From assembly GCA_013003465.1 (NCBI GenBank), contig JABDIZ010000370.1, forward strand, positions 1-16,378: DNA of 16,378 nucleotides, in the 5' to 3' direction. The position numbers and the translations under genes are program-made. Below are positions 1 through 8,746 of this stretch, in pieces. Within the stretch, counting starts at the first letter, position 1. Every line of letters begins with the position of its first letter. The DNA comes from Rhodothermaceae bacterium. Lineage in GTDB: Bacteria > Bacteroidota > Rhodothermia > Rhodothermales > Rubricoccaceae. The notes beneath the pieces are model-generated. The model was not told where the DNA came from and did not search any database. It saw only the letters and a program-made list of their open reading frames with translations.

Positions 1-1200
1 GCCCCGCCCCGTCTCCCACGAGGGCTCGAAGGGCGTCGCATACCGTTCTTCCGCGTAGCGGAGGCGCTCGTAGAACTCGCGTCGTGCCGAATTCACCGAG
101 GGGTCGGAGTCGGTATCGCGGCGTTGCCAGAAGGCCGCGAGGTACTCCCGTTTGGCGTCAATGTCACGGAGGCGCCCCAGTTGCGAGAGCTCCTGCTGCG
201 TGGCCAGGACCCGAGCGTGCTGGAGGTTGTCTTCGACCTCCTCCTCGCTCATCACTGCATAGAGGCTGGTCTCAAATCCTTCGTCCATCGCTACTGTTTC
301 GCGCTCGATGCCGGGGTTGAACACAAAGAATTTCTTGCCCTGCTCGGCCAGGGCCTCGTTGTTGTCATTGAGGAAGGCGAACCGCAGGAAGTAGGAGCCG
401 CTGGGGAGTTCGCTCACGTCGAAGGCGCCCACAATTACATCCGGGGCGCGGACCACACGCGTAGTCCTGCGCTGGAACGCTTCGATCGGCCGGGGCAAAT
501 TGGATTCGCTGATGTAAGTAAGCAAGGTGTATTGCTCTGCTTCGACGGCTGCGGGTAGCCCATAGGCTTCGACGTAGTAGAACACCCGCCCCTGCCCTTC
601 CCCATACATGCCCTTCGGGTTCGGCGTGATGACGAGGCCGTTCTTGTAAAAGCGCGCCTCTACTTCTTCCGCTTGCTGAATACCGGAGGAGAGCGTGACC
701 CCGGACACCATTGCCTGATCACTAGGGGCATACATCGGTACAGTCACATCGAGGCTGAGCCGGAGCTCTGGCCGCTCAAGCGCAGCATCGGTCGGCACGA
801 CCAAGTCCAACGAATACTCACCGGGTGCCGTGACCGTGCGAAACTGCTCCACGAAGTAGAGGCCGTCGTCCAACGCGCTGGTGTCGGTGACAGCAAACTG
901 AAGGGTCGTCTCCTCGTCGAAGACGGGCGTCGTGCTGGCACCTTCGGGTGCGCTGGCGGCCACCGGCCGCAGCGTCATCGTGAGTGGCACCGAGGCGACG
1001 TATTTCTCGCCGTCGTGTACGTACTCGAGGGAAGCGGCCCCAACGGAGAGGTAGAGTTCCAGCAGCGTCTCGTTCGCATCATAGAGGAACGAGGCATAGT
1101 CGACATCGAGATCGATGGGCAACTCCTGTGCGGAGGCCAGAGGCAGCGCAGTTCCACATACAAGCAGAATGAGCGCAGCAAGGAGGGCGCGACGAAGCAT
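1..1200 (-). CDS. GWxTD-domain secreted protein, 3' end cut by window edge
   Basis: The minus strand is open for 400 codons from an ATG at 1200 to the left edge, where the C-terminus is lost. Residues 1-25 look like a signal peptide: MLRR, a hydrophobic core ALLAALILLVCG, then a cleavage site near LASA|Q. Residues 26-300 are probably beta-rich with no recognised domain. Residues 350-400 resemble the start of a GWxTD domain: YLAAFWQRRD at 353-362, a REFYERLRYAEERY segment, and SWETGRG at 394-400 where the family usually has GW-x-TD-RGR. This domain is frequent in secreted proteins of Bacteroidota, Rhodothermota and Acidobacteriota; its biochemical role is unknown. An in-frame ATG at 1257 would add 19 residues and has a weak AGGGA seven bases upstream. 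I prefer 1200 because the signal peptide then begins at the N-terminus. The family call is from motif recall and is moderately sure; the reading frame itself is very likely real. Confidence 0.75.
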   Translation of the reverse strand, partial: MLRRALLAALILLVCGTALPLASAQELPIDLDVDYASFLYDANETLLELYLSVGAASLEYVHDGEKYVASVPLTMTLRPVAASAPEGASTTPVFDEETTLQFAVTDTSALDDGLYFVEQFRTVTAPGEYSLDLVVPTDAALERPELRLSLDVTVPMYAPSDQAMVSGVTLSSGIQQAEEVEARFYKNGLVITPNPKGMYGEGQGRVFYYVEAYGLPAAVEAEQYTLLTYISESNLPRPIEAFQRRTTRVVRAPDVIVGAFDVSELPSGSYFLRFAFLNDNNEALAEQGKKFFVFNPGIERETVAMDEGFETSLYAVMSEEEVEDNLQHARVLATQQELSQLGRLRDIDAKREYLAAFWQRRDTDSDPSVNSARREFYERLRYAEERYATPFEPSWETGRG

Positions 1201-1292
1201 CGGGGCGGTCAGGGAAAGCGAGTGCGAGCAGAGCAGGGTACGCCGGAGGCCGTGCATCGTCAAGTCCCTTTGTCCTGACTAATCCGCAGGGG

Positions 1293-1315
1293 CGCTGCCA
1301 CCAACGTAGGCAGCG
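1293..1315. promoter_or_regulatory. Perfect 7-bp inverted repeat (hairpin or operator)
   Basis: CGCTGCC at 1293-1299 pairs with GGCAGCG at 1309-1315 across a 9-base loop. On the plus strand it is followed by GGGGTTATTTT. It lies 35-60 bases upstream of the possible long start of the GWxTD gene. It could be a leader hairpin, an operator, or a terminator. No plus-strand gene upstream needs terminating inside the window. Confidence 0.3.
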
Positions 1316-1387
1316 GGGTTATTTTGACACTTTGTCCGGGCGCGTCGACTGCGCCCTGGAAACACGCCCGGTGCTGGCTTTATACTC

Positions 1388-1521
1388 ACGAAGACTGCCT
1401 CAGCCTCCGTACTCCAACACCTCGCCATCCTCGACGTGGACCGTACGCAGACCGTCTACGACAACCTCTCTCCCGCCGGCTCATTGAGGTGGCCATCCGG
1501 CGGGACACGGTCGCGCTCGTC
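1388..1521 (+). pseudogene. Frameshifted N-terminal remnant of a pckA-type gene
   Basis: Reading from 1388 gives a stretch containing LAILDVDRTQTVYDNLSPA. After about 1478 the frame must shift by one base to continue as LIEVAIRRDTVALV. Restoring one missing base (GCCG-GCTC read as GCCGAGCTC) gives an uninterrupted NLSPAELIEVAIRRD. This resembles the N-terminus of ATP-dependent PEP carboxykinases, where a G-(I/L)-x-x-V...N-L-(S)-x-x-x-L-x-E-x-A-(L/I)-R-R pattern precedes the TGRSPKDK segment. It also aligns with residues 5-35 of the intact pckA just downstream (GINVETV, NVAPAKLYEDAVRRD). There is no in-frame ATG at its start, and the similarity ends about 45 bases before the intact gene. It reads as the leftover 5' end of a replaced or duplicated pckA. 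The similarity call is by eye. Confidence 0.55.
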
Positions 1522-1564
1522 CCTCCTCACCCGAATAGCCAACCCATCTTAGAAGGGCATATTC

Positions 1565-3163
<1,599 letters not shown>

Positions 3164-3201
3164 CGGTCCGCCCAATCCCTAGGCATGTTTACGCCTGCTA
3201 C

Positions 3202-3225
3202 GCGGCGGCTCTCCGGGGCCGCCGC
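3202..3225. terminator. GC hairpin between convergent genes, likely bidirectional terminator
   Basis: GCGGCGGC (3202-3209) pairs perfectly with GCCGCCGC (3218-3225) around an 8-base loop. It sits between the pckA stop (3163) and the stop of the convergent DUF3667 gene (3233). No clear T-tract follows on either strand, so the terminator role is inferred from stem strength and position. Confidence 0.55.
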
Positions 3226-3232
3226 GCGGCAT

Positions 3233-4534
3233 TTAGAGGGCGGCGGCCAGAAACACCGCGAGCACGATGCCGAGGATCAAAAAGAATCCGTACGTCCACG
3301 CCAGCAGCCAGGCCTTGACGGCCGTCTTGATCCAGCCCTGTCCGTAGACGCGCTTCTGCGCGATGTAGAAGTAGAGCGGCAGCCCGAGGTAGGTGAGGGC
3401 CGCGCTCACCGTGCCGACCCACGCCGTGTCGCCGCCAAGCCAGAAGAGGCAGACCGTAAGGGCGAAGATGAGAAACGCGAAGGCATGCGTGTGCAGGCCG
3501 AAGACGAGGTGCTCGCTGTAGTACCACCCGCGGCGGACGTAGATCAGCTTCAGCAGCAGCGCGAAGACCGGCAGCAGGAGGAACATCACCGTCGGAAGCC
3601 GACTGATCGCGTTGCGGGCGAACTCGGCGATAGCGGCCGCCCGTTCTTCCGCCGTGCGGGCCGCGGCCATCCGCTCGGTGGCGCGGCTCTGGGGCACCCA
3701 CGACGGCAGGTTCGACGAGAACCCGTTCGCCTCGCTCCCGGCGATCACCATATCGGCCGCCAGAGCGAGGTCGCGCGGGTTGATGGTGCTGTCGGGCGGC
3801 AGCCCCATAAGTTGACGGCGTTGCCATTCGAGGAGCGCGACCTCCCGCTCCCGTGAGGACGAGGTACGCATGCGCTCCAGGTCACCCACCTCATCGTCGT
3901 AGTCGTCGAGGGCATCTTCGACCTCCTCTTCCCGGTCTTCGACATCCAGGCTGTCGATCAACCCGGCGGCACTGTCGGCCCGGAACGCGCGGACGATGCT
4001 GTCCTGGAGAACCTCGAGGGAGTCGACGAGCGCCTCCTGCCGCGCGAGCGCCGCCGGATATTCGGCGAGGTCCGCTTCGATTTCGGCGAGCCGGTCCGCG
4101 ACCGCCACCGTCGTATCGGCCTCGGCGATCTGGCTGCTCAATGCCTGCTCGACGCGGCCGGCCGGGTCGAGCACGGTCAGCAGGAAGAAGAAGGTCAGCG
4201 TGGCCGTCAGGTAGAGGCGCAGCGGCCGGAGGTAGCGCGCGCGGCGGCCCTCGAAGTACTCGCGTGTAAGCCGCCCGGGTCTGAAGAGGAGCAAACCGAG
4301 CGAGCGCCACAACCGCCCGTCGATGCCGAAGTACTCCTTGACGGCATCGCTGACGAAGCGGTGGACAGGCTGGCGCAGCGGCTGGTCTTTCTGGCCGCAC
4401 GTCGCGCAATAGGCCCCGCCGCTTGGCGCGCCGCAGTTCGGACACCGTTCGACCTGCCCTTCTTCCTGGGCAATGGAGGAAGGCTTCGCGACGGGCGACG
4501 ATTCTCCGACAGAGGGCGGATCGGCAGCGGGCAT
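3233..4534 (-). CDS. DUF3667 zinc-ribbon membrane protein
   Basis: The 433-residue protein begins with a disordered tail, then a zinc ribbon with CPNCG at 31-35 and CATCG at 43-47. A conserved stretch follows with DGRLWRSLG, LFRPGRLTREYFEGRRARYLRPLRLY (in pieces, about 72-108) typical of DUF3667. One membrane segment is near 105-122. Then comes a long charged, probably coiled-coil region (about 130-300) rich in E/D/A. Four more hydrophobic segments follow near 314-332, 343-367, 372-391 and 405-430. Such proteins occur in Bacteroidota and some Gammaproteobacteria; function is unknown. The coiled-coil insertion between the first and second membrane segments is long. The start at 4534 has no Shine-Dalgarno motif, but the zinc ribbon requires a start upstream of residue 31. 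Family call by motif recall. Confidence 0.8.
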   Translation of the reverse strand: MPAADPPSVGESSPVAKPSSIAQEEGQVERCPNCGAPSGGAYCATCGQKDQPLRQPVHRFVSDAVKEYFGIDGRLWRSLGLLLFRPGRLTREYFEGRRARYLRPLRLYLTATLTFFFLLTVLDPAGRVEQALSSQIAEADTTVAVADRLAEIEADLAEYPAALARQEALVDSLEVLQDSIVRAFRADSAAGLIDSLDVEDREEEVEDALDDYDDEVGDLERMRTSSSREREVALLEWQRRQLMGLPPDSTINPRDLALAADMVIAGSEANGFSSNLPSWVPQSRATERMAAARTAEERAAAIAEFARNAISRLPTVMFLLLPVFALLLKLIYVRRGWYYSEHLVFGLHTHAFAFLIFALTVCLFWLGGDTAWVGTVSAALTYLGLPLYFYIAQKRVYGQGWIKTAVKAWLLAWTYGFFLILGIVLAVFLAAAL

Positions 4535-4543
4535 GGGTGGGTC

Positions 4544-4561
4544 AGGTGAGCGAGATCACCT
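4544..4561. promoter_or_regulatory. Perfect 6-bp inverted repeat upstream of DUF3667 gene
   Basis: AGGTGA (4544-4549) and TCACCT (4556-4561) form a dyad with a 6-base centre, ten bases upstream of the DUF3667 start codon (minus strand). The spacing suits a dimeric regulator or a small leader hairpin. The rest of the 4535-4758 divergent gap shows nothing else I can call. Confidence 0.3.
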
Positions 4562-4758
4562 CAAACTACGAGCGCAGGCCTTCCTGACCCCTTTCTGGCA
4601 GCAATGGCGCATGCAGGGTGAGAGTATCTCGGCTCTTCTCTCTTATACCGCCAACACCCTGTCCGTCCCTACAGCCGGCGGCGTTCAAACTCCCGGAGAC
4701 TAGAACTCATTCTTTTCCTCCTCCCCCCTCTCAGTTCCATCACACAACCGAAATAGCC

Positions 4759-5289
4759 ATGGCCTTCTCACGATCTTTCTTGCTTCTCGCTGCGTTTCTC
4801 CTCGTCCTGGCCCCCTCCGTTTACGCGCAGGTCGATTGGTACCAGGAGTTCCTCAACAGTCACATGCAGAGCGAGGAAACGTTCATGGCTTACGGCAATG
4901 GCTCCTTCTACGTCGGGGTCAGCGGCCGCTCTGAAACCGGGGTGATCGCGGAGGGCCGTGGCTCCTACCATCTGGGCAACGGCAGCTACGTAATCGCTCC
5001 AGACGGCACCCCGACCGATTGCTCGAAGCAACCGGAACTGTGCGAGGAACTGCTGGAGGAAGCCGCGAACGCTCCAGACCCACCGAATCCTCCGGCAACC
5101 ACACAACCGCCCGCCGATAATCCACCTTCGAACGATCCGCCCGAGCAAACCCAGCCCGACACCCAGGTCGCGTACTTTCCCGGCTTCGAGATTCTGCGCG
5201 ACGGCTCGCTCCGCTATGAACCCGAACGTCGCGTAGGAGCCTGGGGGGTGATCATGCTCAAGGAGTGGTACGAGGCGCGCAGGCGCTGA
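4759..5289 (+). CDS. Small secreted proline-rich hypothetical protein
   Basis: I do not recognise a family. From the ATG at 4759 the product is 176 residues. I chose this start because residues 1-23 form a clean signal peptide (MAFSRSFLLLAAFLLVLAPS, then VYA|Q). The frame is open further upstream to 4618, but that extension is Pro/His-rich and would bury the signal. The mature part has a Gly/Ser/Tyr-rich, beta-like segment with GNGSF and GNGSY repeats (residues 46-50 and 74-78). Two cysteines (88, 95) may form a small disulfide loop. A Pro/Asn/Gln-rich linker spans about 105-136. A C-terminal segment contains FEILRDGSLRYEPERR and ends in a basic tail. No lipobox and no membrane anchor are visible. 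A 17-bp inverted repeat embraces its stop codon. Likely exported; function unknown. Confidence 0.7.
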   Translation: MAFSRSFLLLAAFLLVLAPSVYAQVDWYQEFLNSHMQSEETFMAYGNGSFYVGVSGRSETGVIAEGRGSYHLGNGSYVIAPDGTPTDCSKQPELCEELLEEAANAPDPPNPPATTQPPADNPPSNDPPEQTQPDTQVAYFPGFEILRDGSLRYEPERRVGAWGVIMLKEWYEARRR

Positions 5290-5306
5290 ACTCCTCAAGC
5301 ATGATC
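5250..5306. repeat. 17-bp inverted repeat around the stop of the secreted protein gene
   Basis: The left arm 5250-5266 (GATCATGCTCAAGGAGT) and right arm 5290-5306 (ACTCCTCAAGCATGATC) are reverse complements at 15 of 17 positions, separated by 23 bases. The left arm lies inside the coding region and the right arm starts right after the TGA. It could fold as a long transcript-end hairpin, or be the scar of a small inverted duplication. Confidence 0.5.
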
Positions 5307-5484
5307 TCAGCATTCGACCTGGGCAGGGCGCGCCTGCCTCGTCGGCTACTTCCAGGTCACCGACGGGCAACGTGAACTCCTCCTCGACCACCCTCGGTTC
5401 CGCCAGACGATCAAGACGGCAGAGGACGCACTCATCGCCGCGAATCGGGGCTTCATCATCTTCGTCGGCATGGCCGCTCGTTGA
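5305..5484 (+). pseudogene. Coding-like C-terminal remnant, no start codon
   Basis: The plus frame from 5305 is open for 59 codons to TGA at 5482-5484. It reads like a globular protein end, with the segments LVGYFQVTDGQRELLLDHP, RFRQTIKTAEDALIAANRG and FIIFVGMAAR. It has no ATG or GTG start and begins immediately after an in-frame TGA. It lies in the gap between the secreted protein gene and the stop of the convergent phosphoesterase (5492). I read it as the leftover 3' end of a lost gene of unknown family. Chance openness in GC-rich DNA is the alternative. Confidence 0.35.
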
Positions 5485-5491
5485 GGTAAGG

Positions 5492-6331
5492 CTACCCGTC
5501 GGCGCGGTGGAACGCGGTCGTGCGTGCCTCGGCGAACGCGTGCTCCTCTCGCTCGAAGCGCCGCTCTTCGATGATGAAGCGTTCGGCCTCGACCGTGATC
5601 CAGTTGTAGAAGTTGACCTCGCGGTCCTGACCGCGCCCCCGCGACGAGGTGGCGGTTCCCGCGCTGGCGATCACGAGGCTATGCCCCGCGGGATCGGCTT
5701 CGCTGGGCGGTACGATCTCGGCGTGTTCCACATGCGAGGTGTGGAGGTGACCACAAAGGATGAGGTCTACGCCGGAGGCGCCCGCCGCCCGTAGCGCGTG
5801 CTTGGCACCCCGCGCTATATCGTGGTCGCCGAGAGCCTGGAGGCGCAGCAGGTGGTGGTGCAGGACAAGCACGCGGAACGTGCCCGCCGGCTGCGCCCCG
5901 AAGAAATCCTGCATCGCCTCCAGGTGGCGCGGTCGGATCTTGCCGCCTTTGATGGTCAGCCCGTGCGCCGAGTTCAAGCCGAAGACCGCGAGGCCGGGCC
6001 GCGTGAACGTGGGGGTCAGGTCGTCGGTGATGAACCGGGCGAAGCGCGATGACGACTGGAAGACGCGCTCGATGGGATTGTGCCACCACGCCCGCACGTC
6101 GTGGTTGCCGGGGACCACGAGCGTTGGCGATTCAAACGCGTCGAGCATGGCCTTCGCGGCCTTGAACTGATGCGTGCGCGCCCGCTGCGTGAGATCACCT
6201 GAGACGACGACGAGGTCCGTCTCGGCCGCGTTTACCTCCTCGACGAGTGCTTCGACTACCTCCGGGTGGGCGATCTTCCCGAAGTGGACATCAGACAGGT
6301 GAGCGAGCCGGTACCGTGGAGACGGCGTCAC
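5492..6331 (-). CDS. Metallophosphoesterase (cyclic-nucleotide phosphodiesterase-like)
   Basis: The product is a calcineurin-like phosphoesterase of 279 residues that probably binds two metal ions. Its motifs are in family order: HLSDVH (11-16), SGDLTQR (44-50), PGNHD (74-78), LVLHHHLLR and the GHLHTSH near the C-terminus. The GNHD and GHxH pattern fits the class III phosphodiesterase group (CpdA/Icc-like), but the substrate cannot be told from sequence. I set the start at the GTG at 6331-6329. It overlaps the TGA of the E2 gene as GTGA, and DVH then falls at its usual position near residue 14. The longer frame up to 6421 would add 30 basic residues encoded antiframe inside the E2 gene and is rejected. 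The overlap implies translational coupling to the pyruvate dehydrogenase operon. Confidence 0.85.
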   Translation of the reverse strand: MTPSPRYRLAHLSDVHFGKIAHPEVVEALVEEVNAAETDLVVVSGDLTQRARTHQFKAAKAMLDAFESPTLVVPGNHDVRAWWHNPIERVFQSSSRFARFITDDLTPTFTRPGLAVFGLNSAHGLTIKGGKIRPRHLEAMQDFFGAQPAGTFRVLVLHHHLLRLQALGDHDIARGAKHALRAAGASGVDLILCGHLHTSHVEHAEIVPPSEADPAGHSLVIASAGTATSSRGRGQDREVNFYNWITVEAERFIIEERRFEREEHAFAEARTTAFHRADG

Positions 6332-7662
6332 AGCAGCATCAGCATCGGGTCTTCGAGGAACCGCTTGACATCGCCGAGGAAGGCCGCGCCGGTCGCGCCG
6401 TCCACCACGCGATGATCGCATGAGAGCGTCACCTTCATCCGCTTGCCGGGAACCACTTCGCCGTTCTCCACAACGGGCACGTCCATGATCCCGCCGATGG
6501 CGAGGATGCAGGCGTTGGGCGGGTTGATGATGGCCGTGAACTCCTCAATGCCGAACATGCCGAGGTTGCTCGTCGTGAACGTCGAGCCCTCCCACTCGCT
6601 CGGGTCGAGTTGGCGGTCGCGGGCGCGCGTGGCGAGGTCTTTGGTCTCGGCCGCGATCTGGGCGAGGCCCTTCTGATCGGCGTTGCGCACGACGGGCGTG
6701 ACGAGCCCTTCGTCGATGGCCACGGCCACGGCCACGTGCACCGCGCCGTGATGGCGGATGACGCCTTCGTCCTCCAGCCACGAACTGTTGACGGCCGGGT
6801 GGCGGCGCAACGCGACGGCGCAGGCCTTCGTGATGAAGTCGTTGAACGAAATCTTGCCGAGGCCCTGCGCCTCCTGCATCGCGTTCATCTCCTTGCGCAG
6901 CGCCGTCGTCGCCTGCATGTCTACCTCCATCGTGAGATAGAAGTGCGGCGCGGTGAACTTGCTGGCCGCCAGCCGCCGCGCAATTGTCTTGCGCATCTGC
7001 GACATTGGCGTATCGGCACTCTCGCCAACGGGCAGCGCGGGCGCCGGGGCGGGACGCGGGGTGGCCGGTGTCGGCACGGCGACGGGCTGGGGTTTCGGAG
7101 CCGGAGCCGAAACGGGCGCCGCGACGGGCGCCGAGCCAGCGAGAGCGGCTTCTACATCGCGCTTCACGACGCGGCCTTCGGGGCCGCTGCCTTGTACGCC
7201 GCGCAGGTCGAGCCCGCCGTCCTGCGCCATCCGGCGTGCGAGCGGCGAGGCCTTGACGCGGCCATCGTCTGCTACCGTGACCGGGACGGGCGCCGACGCG
7301 CCATCGCCGGAGGGTTCAGGATCGGCTACCGCAGGCTCCGGTTCGGCCGCCTCGGCCTCTCCAGAGGTCGGTGCCGCGCCATCGCCCGAACCATACTGCG
7401 CGAGCACATCGTCGGGGTTCTCTCCCTCCTTGCCCAGCACGGCGATCAGGCCACCGATGGGCACGCTCGCGCCCGCCTCAATGACTTTCTTGAGCAGCAC
7501 GCCATCGTCGTAGACCTCCAGGTCCATCGTGGCCTTGTCGGTCTCGACCTGCGCAATCACGTCGCCGGCAGAGACGGCGTCGCCTTCGTTGGCGAGCCAC
7601 GCGACGAGGACCCCCTCCTCCATCGTGTCGCTCATTTTGGGCATTTCGACGGCTATCGCCAT
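6328..7662 (-). CDS. pdhC: Pyruvate dehydrogenase E2, dihydrolipoyllysine acetyltransferase
   Basis: This is the E2 core that transfers the acetyl group from the lipoyl arm to CoA. The 444 residues show one lipoyl domain (about 2-80) with the lipoylated lysine in VETDKATMDLE (K43). An Ala/Pro/Glu-rich linker follows, then a peripheral E3-binding domain (about 135-174, ASPLARRMAQ, GSGPEGRVVKRDV). A long Ala/Pro linker spans 175-215, and the catalytic domain 218-444 carries the active-site DHRVVDG (H417, D421). A single lipoyl domain is the pattern of Gram-positive and mitochondrial-type complexes, in agreement with the separate E1 alpha and beta genes upstream. No Shine-Dalgarno motif precedes the ATG; a heptamer repeat array abuts it. 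It is the third gene of the operon. A branched-chain 2-oxoacid specificity is possible but less likely, given the E1 sequences. Confidence 0.93.
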   Translation of the reverse strand: MAIAVEMPKMSDTMEEGVLVAWLANEGDAVSAGDVIAQVETDKATMDLEVYDDGVLLKKVIEAGASVPIGGLIAVLGKEGENPDDVLAQYGSGDGAAPTSGEAEAAEPEPAVADPEPSGDGASAPVPVTVADDGRVKASPLARRMAQDGGLDLRGVQGSGPEGRVVKRDVEAALAGSAPVAAPVSAPAPKPQPVAVPTPATPRPAPAPALPVGESADTPMSQMRKTIARRLAASKFTAPHFYLTMEVDMQATTALRKEMNAMQEAQGLGKISFNDFITKACAVALRRHPAVNSSWLEDEGVIRHHGAVHVAVAVAIDEGLVTPVVRNADQKGLAQIAAETKDLATRARDRQLDPSEWEGSTFTTSNLGMFGIEEFTAIINPPNACILAIGGIMDVPVVENGEVVPGKRMKVTLSCDHRVVDGATGAAFLGDVKRFLEDPMLMLL

Positions 7663-7738
7663 GTCAGTAGTCCGTTGTCGGTGGTCAGTTGCGTAAACCG
7701 CCCTCCGCAGCCACGAGGGACCACGGACGACGGACCAC
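7663..7738. repeat. Opposed heptamer tandem repeats between pdhB and pdhC
   Basis: Four consecutive 7-mers, GTCAGTA, GTCCGTT, GTCGGTG and GTCAGTT, fill 7663-7690. Three 7-mers, GGACCAC, GGACGAC and GGACCAC, fill 7718-7738. The second set read on the other strand is GTGGTCC, GTCGTCC, GTGGTCC, so the two arrays are inverted relative to each other. They match at 17 of 20 positions in the best register and can fold as a hairpin. The first array directly abuts the E2 start codon. Comparable short heptamer repeats are known from cyanobacterial genomes as STRR sequences. Confidence 0.65.
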
Positions 7739-7741
7739 GCG

Positions 7742-8725
7742 CTAGTTCATGTACAGCACCTTCTTCGACGCCTCGATCACCTCGTCCACCGAGGGCATCC
7801 AGGCTTCGATCAGGTTCTTGGCGTAGGGCGCGGGCGTGTCTTTGGCCGTGACACGGGCGATGGGCGCGTCGAGGAAGTCGAAGCAGCGCTGTTGGATCTG
7901 GAAGGCCACCTCCGACGCGATCCCGCCGAAGGGCTGCGACTCATCCACGATCACGAGACGGTTGGTCTGCTTGACGGAGTCCACGACCGCGTCGAAGTCG
8001 AACGGGCGGATGGTGCGGGGGTCGATGACGGTGGCCTCGACGCCCTGCTTGGCGAGTTCCTCGGCCGCTTCCATCGCGAGCCAGTAGCTTTTCGAGTGCG
8101 CGACGAGCGTGACGGCGTCGCCTTCGCGGGCGATGCGCGCCTTGCCGATGGGCAGCAGGTAGTCCTCTTCTTCGGAGACCTCGCCTTTGAGGCCGAACAT
8201 GAGTTCGGATTCGAGGAAGAGGATCGGGTCGTCGTCGCGGATGGCGCTCTTGAGGAGGCCTTTGGCGTCGTCCGGGTTGGAGGGCGCGATGATCTTGAGG
8301 CCCGGCACATTGGCGTAGAACGGCTCGACCGAGTTGGAGTGCGTCGCGCCGAGCTGGCCCGCACCGCCGTTGCCGCCCCGGAAGACGATGGGCACCTTGA
8401 GCTGCCCGCCGCTCATGTAGCGCACCTTCGCGGCATTCGATACGATCTGGTCGAAGGCCACGAAGGTGAAGTTCCACGTCATGAACTCGATGATCGGCCG
8501 GAGCCCCATCATGGCCGCGCCGATGCCGAGGCCCGAAAAGCCGTTCTCGGAGATGGGCGTGTCGATGATGCGCTTGGGCCCGAACTGGTCGAGCATGCCC
8601 TGGGAGACTTTATAGGCGCCGTCGTACTCGGCCACCTCCTCGCCCATCAGGAACACGTTCTCGTCGCGCTCCATCTCTTCGGTCATCGCAGCGCGGAGCG
8701 CCTCGCGGTATTGCAGTTCAGCCAT
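7742..8725 (-). CDS. pdhB: Pyruvate dehydrogenase E1 component, beta subunit
   Basis: This is the beta subunit of the alpha2-beta2 thiamine-diphosphate E1 that decarboxylates pyruvate and acetylates the E2 lipoyl arm. The 327-residue length is standard. Recognisable blocks are FLMGEEVAEYDGAYKVSQGM (25-44, with the ThDP-activating glutamate in the GEE at 28-30), RIIDTPISENGFSGLGIGAA, IIEFMTWNF and RYMSGGQ. Further blocks are the GGAGQLGATHS loop, and VDESQPFGGIASEVA in the C-terminal domain. These are closest to the mitochondrial/alphaproteobacterial PDHB type. It lies between pdhA and pdhC in the same orientation, with 74- and 79-base gaps that both contain heptamer repeats. No Shine-Dalgarno motif is seen before the ATG at 8725. 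Confidence 0.95.
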   Translation of the reverse strand: MAELQYREALRAAMTEEMERDENVFLMGEEVAEYDGAYKVSQGMLDQFGPKRIIDTPISENGFSGLGIGAAMMGLRPIIEFMTWNFTFVAFDQIVSNAAKVRYMSGGQLKVPIVFRGGNGGAGQLGATHSNSVEPFYANVPGLKIIAPSNPDDAKGLLKSAIRDDDPILFLESELMFGLKGEVSEEEDYLLPIGKARIAREGDAVTLVAHSKSYWLAMEAAEELAKQGVEATVIDPRTIRPFDFDAVVDSVKQTNRLVIVDESQPFGGIASEVAFQIQQRCFDFLDAPIARVTAKDTPAPYAKNLIEAWMPSVDEVIEASKKVLYMN

Positions 8726-8746
8726 CGGATACGCAGTAAGCGGTGA

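Larger units (their letters stand above)
1201..1564. other. Divergent intergenic region upstream of GWxTD gene and pckA
   Basis: This 364-base stretch separates two divergent genes. It holds a 7-bp perfect inverted repeat (1293-1299 with 1309-1315), a decayed pckA-like N-terminus (1388-1521), and the pckA ribosome binding site (GAAGGG at 1552-1557, seven bases before ATG 1565). TTGACA occurs at 1324-1329 and TATACT at 1381-1386, but they are too far apart to be one promoter, so I do not call one. No other gene is visible. Confidence 0.6.

Noticed and set aside
673..1278. Plus-strand open frames at the left edge (124-558 and 673-1278)
   Set aside because: The minus strand encodes a continuous protein with a signal peptide and a GWxTD-like C-terminal region across the same bases.
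1324..1386. TTGACA (1324) and TATACT (1381) as a pckA promoter
   Set aside because: The two boxes are about 51 bases apart, far from the 16-18 expected, and neither has a partner at the right distance.
6332..6421. Longer start for the phosphoesterase
   Set aside because: The extra 30 residues are Arg-rich and overlap the E2 catalytic end. The GTG at 6331 gives the DVH motif at its normal place.
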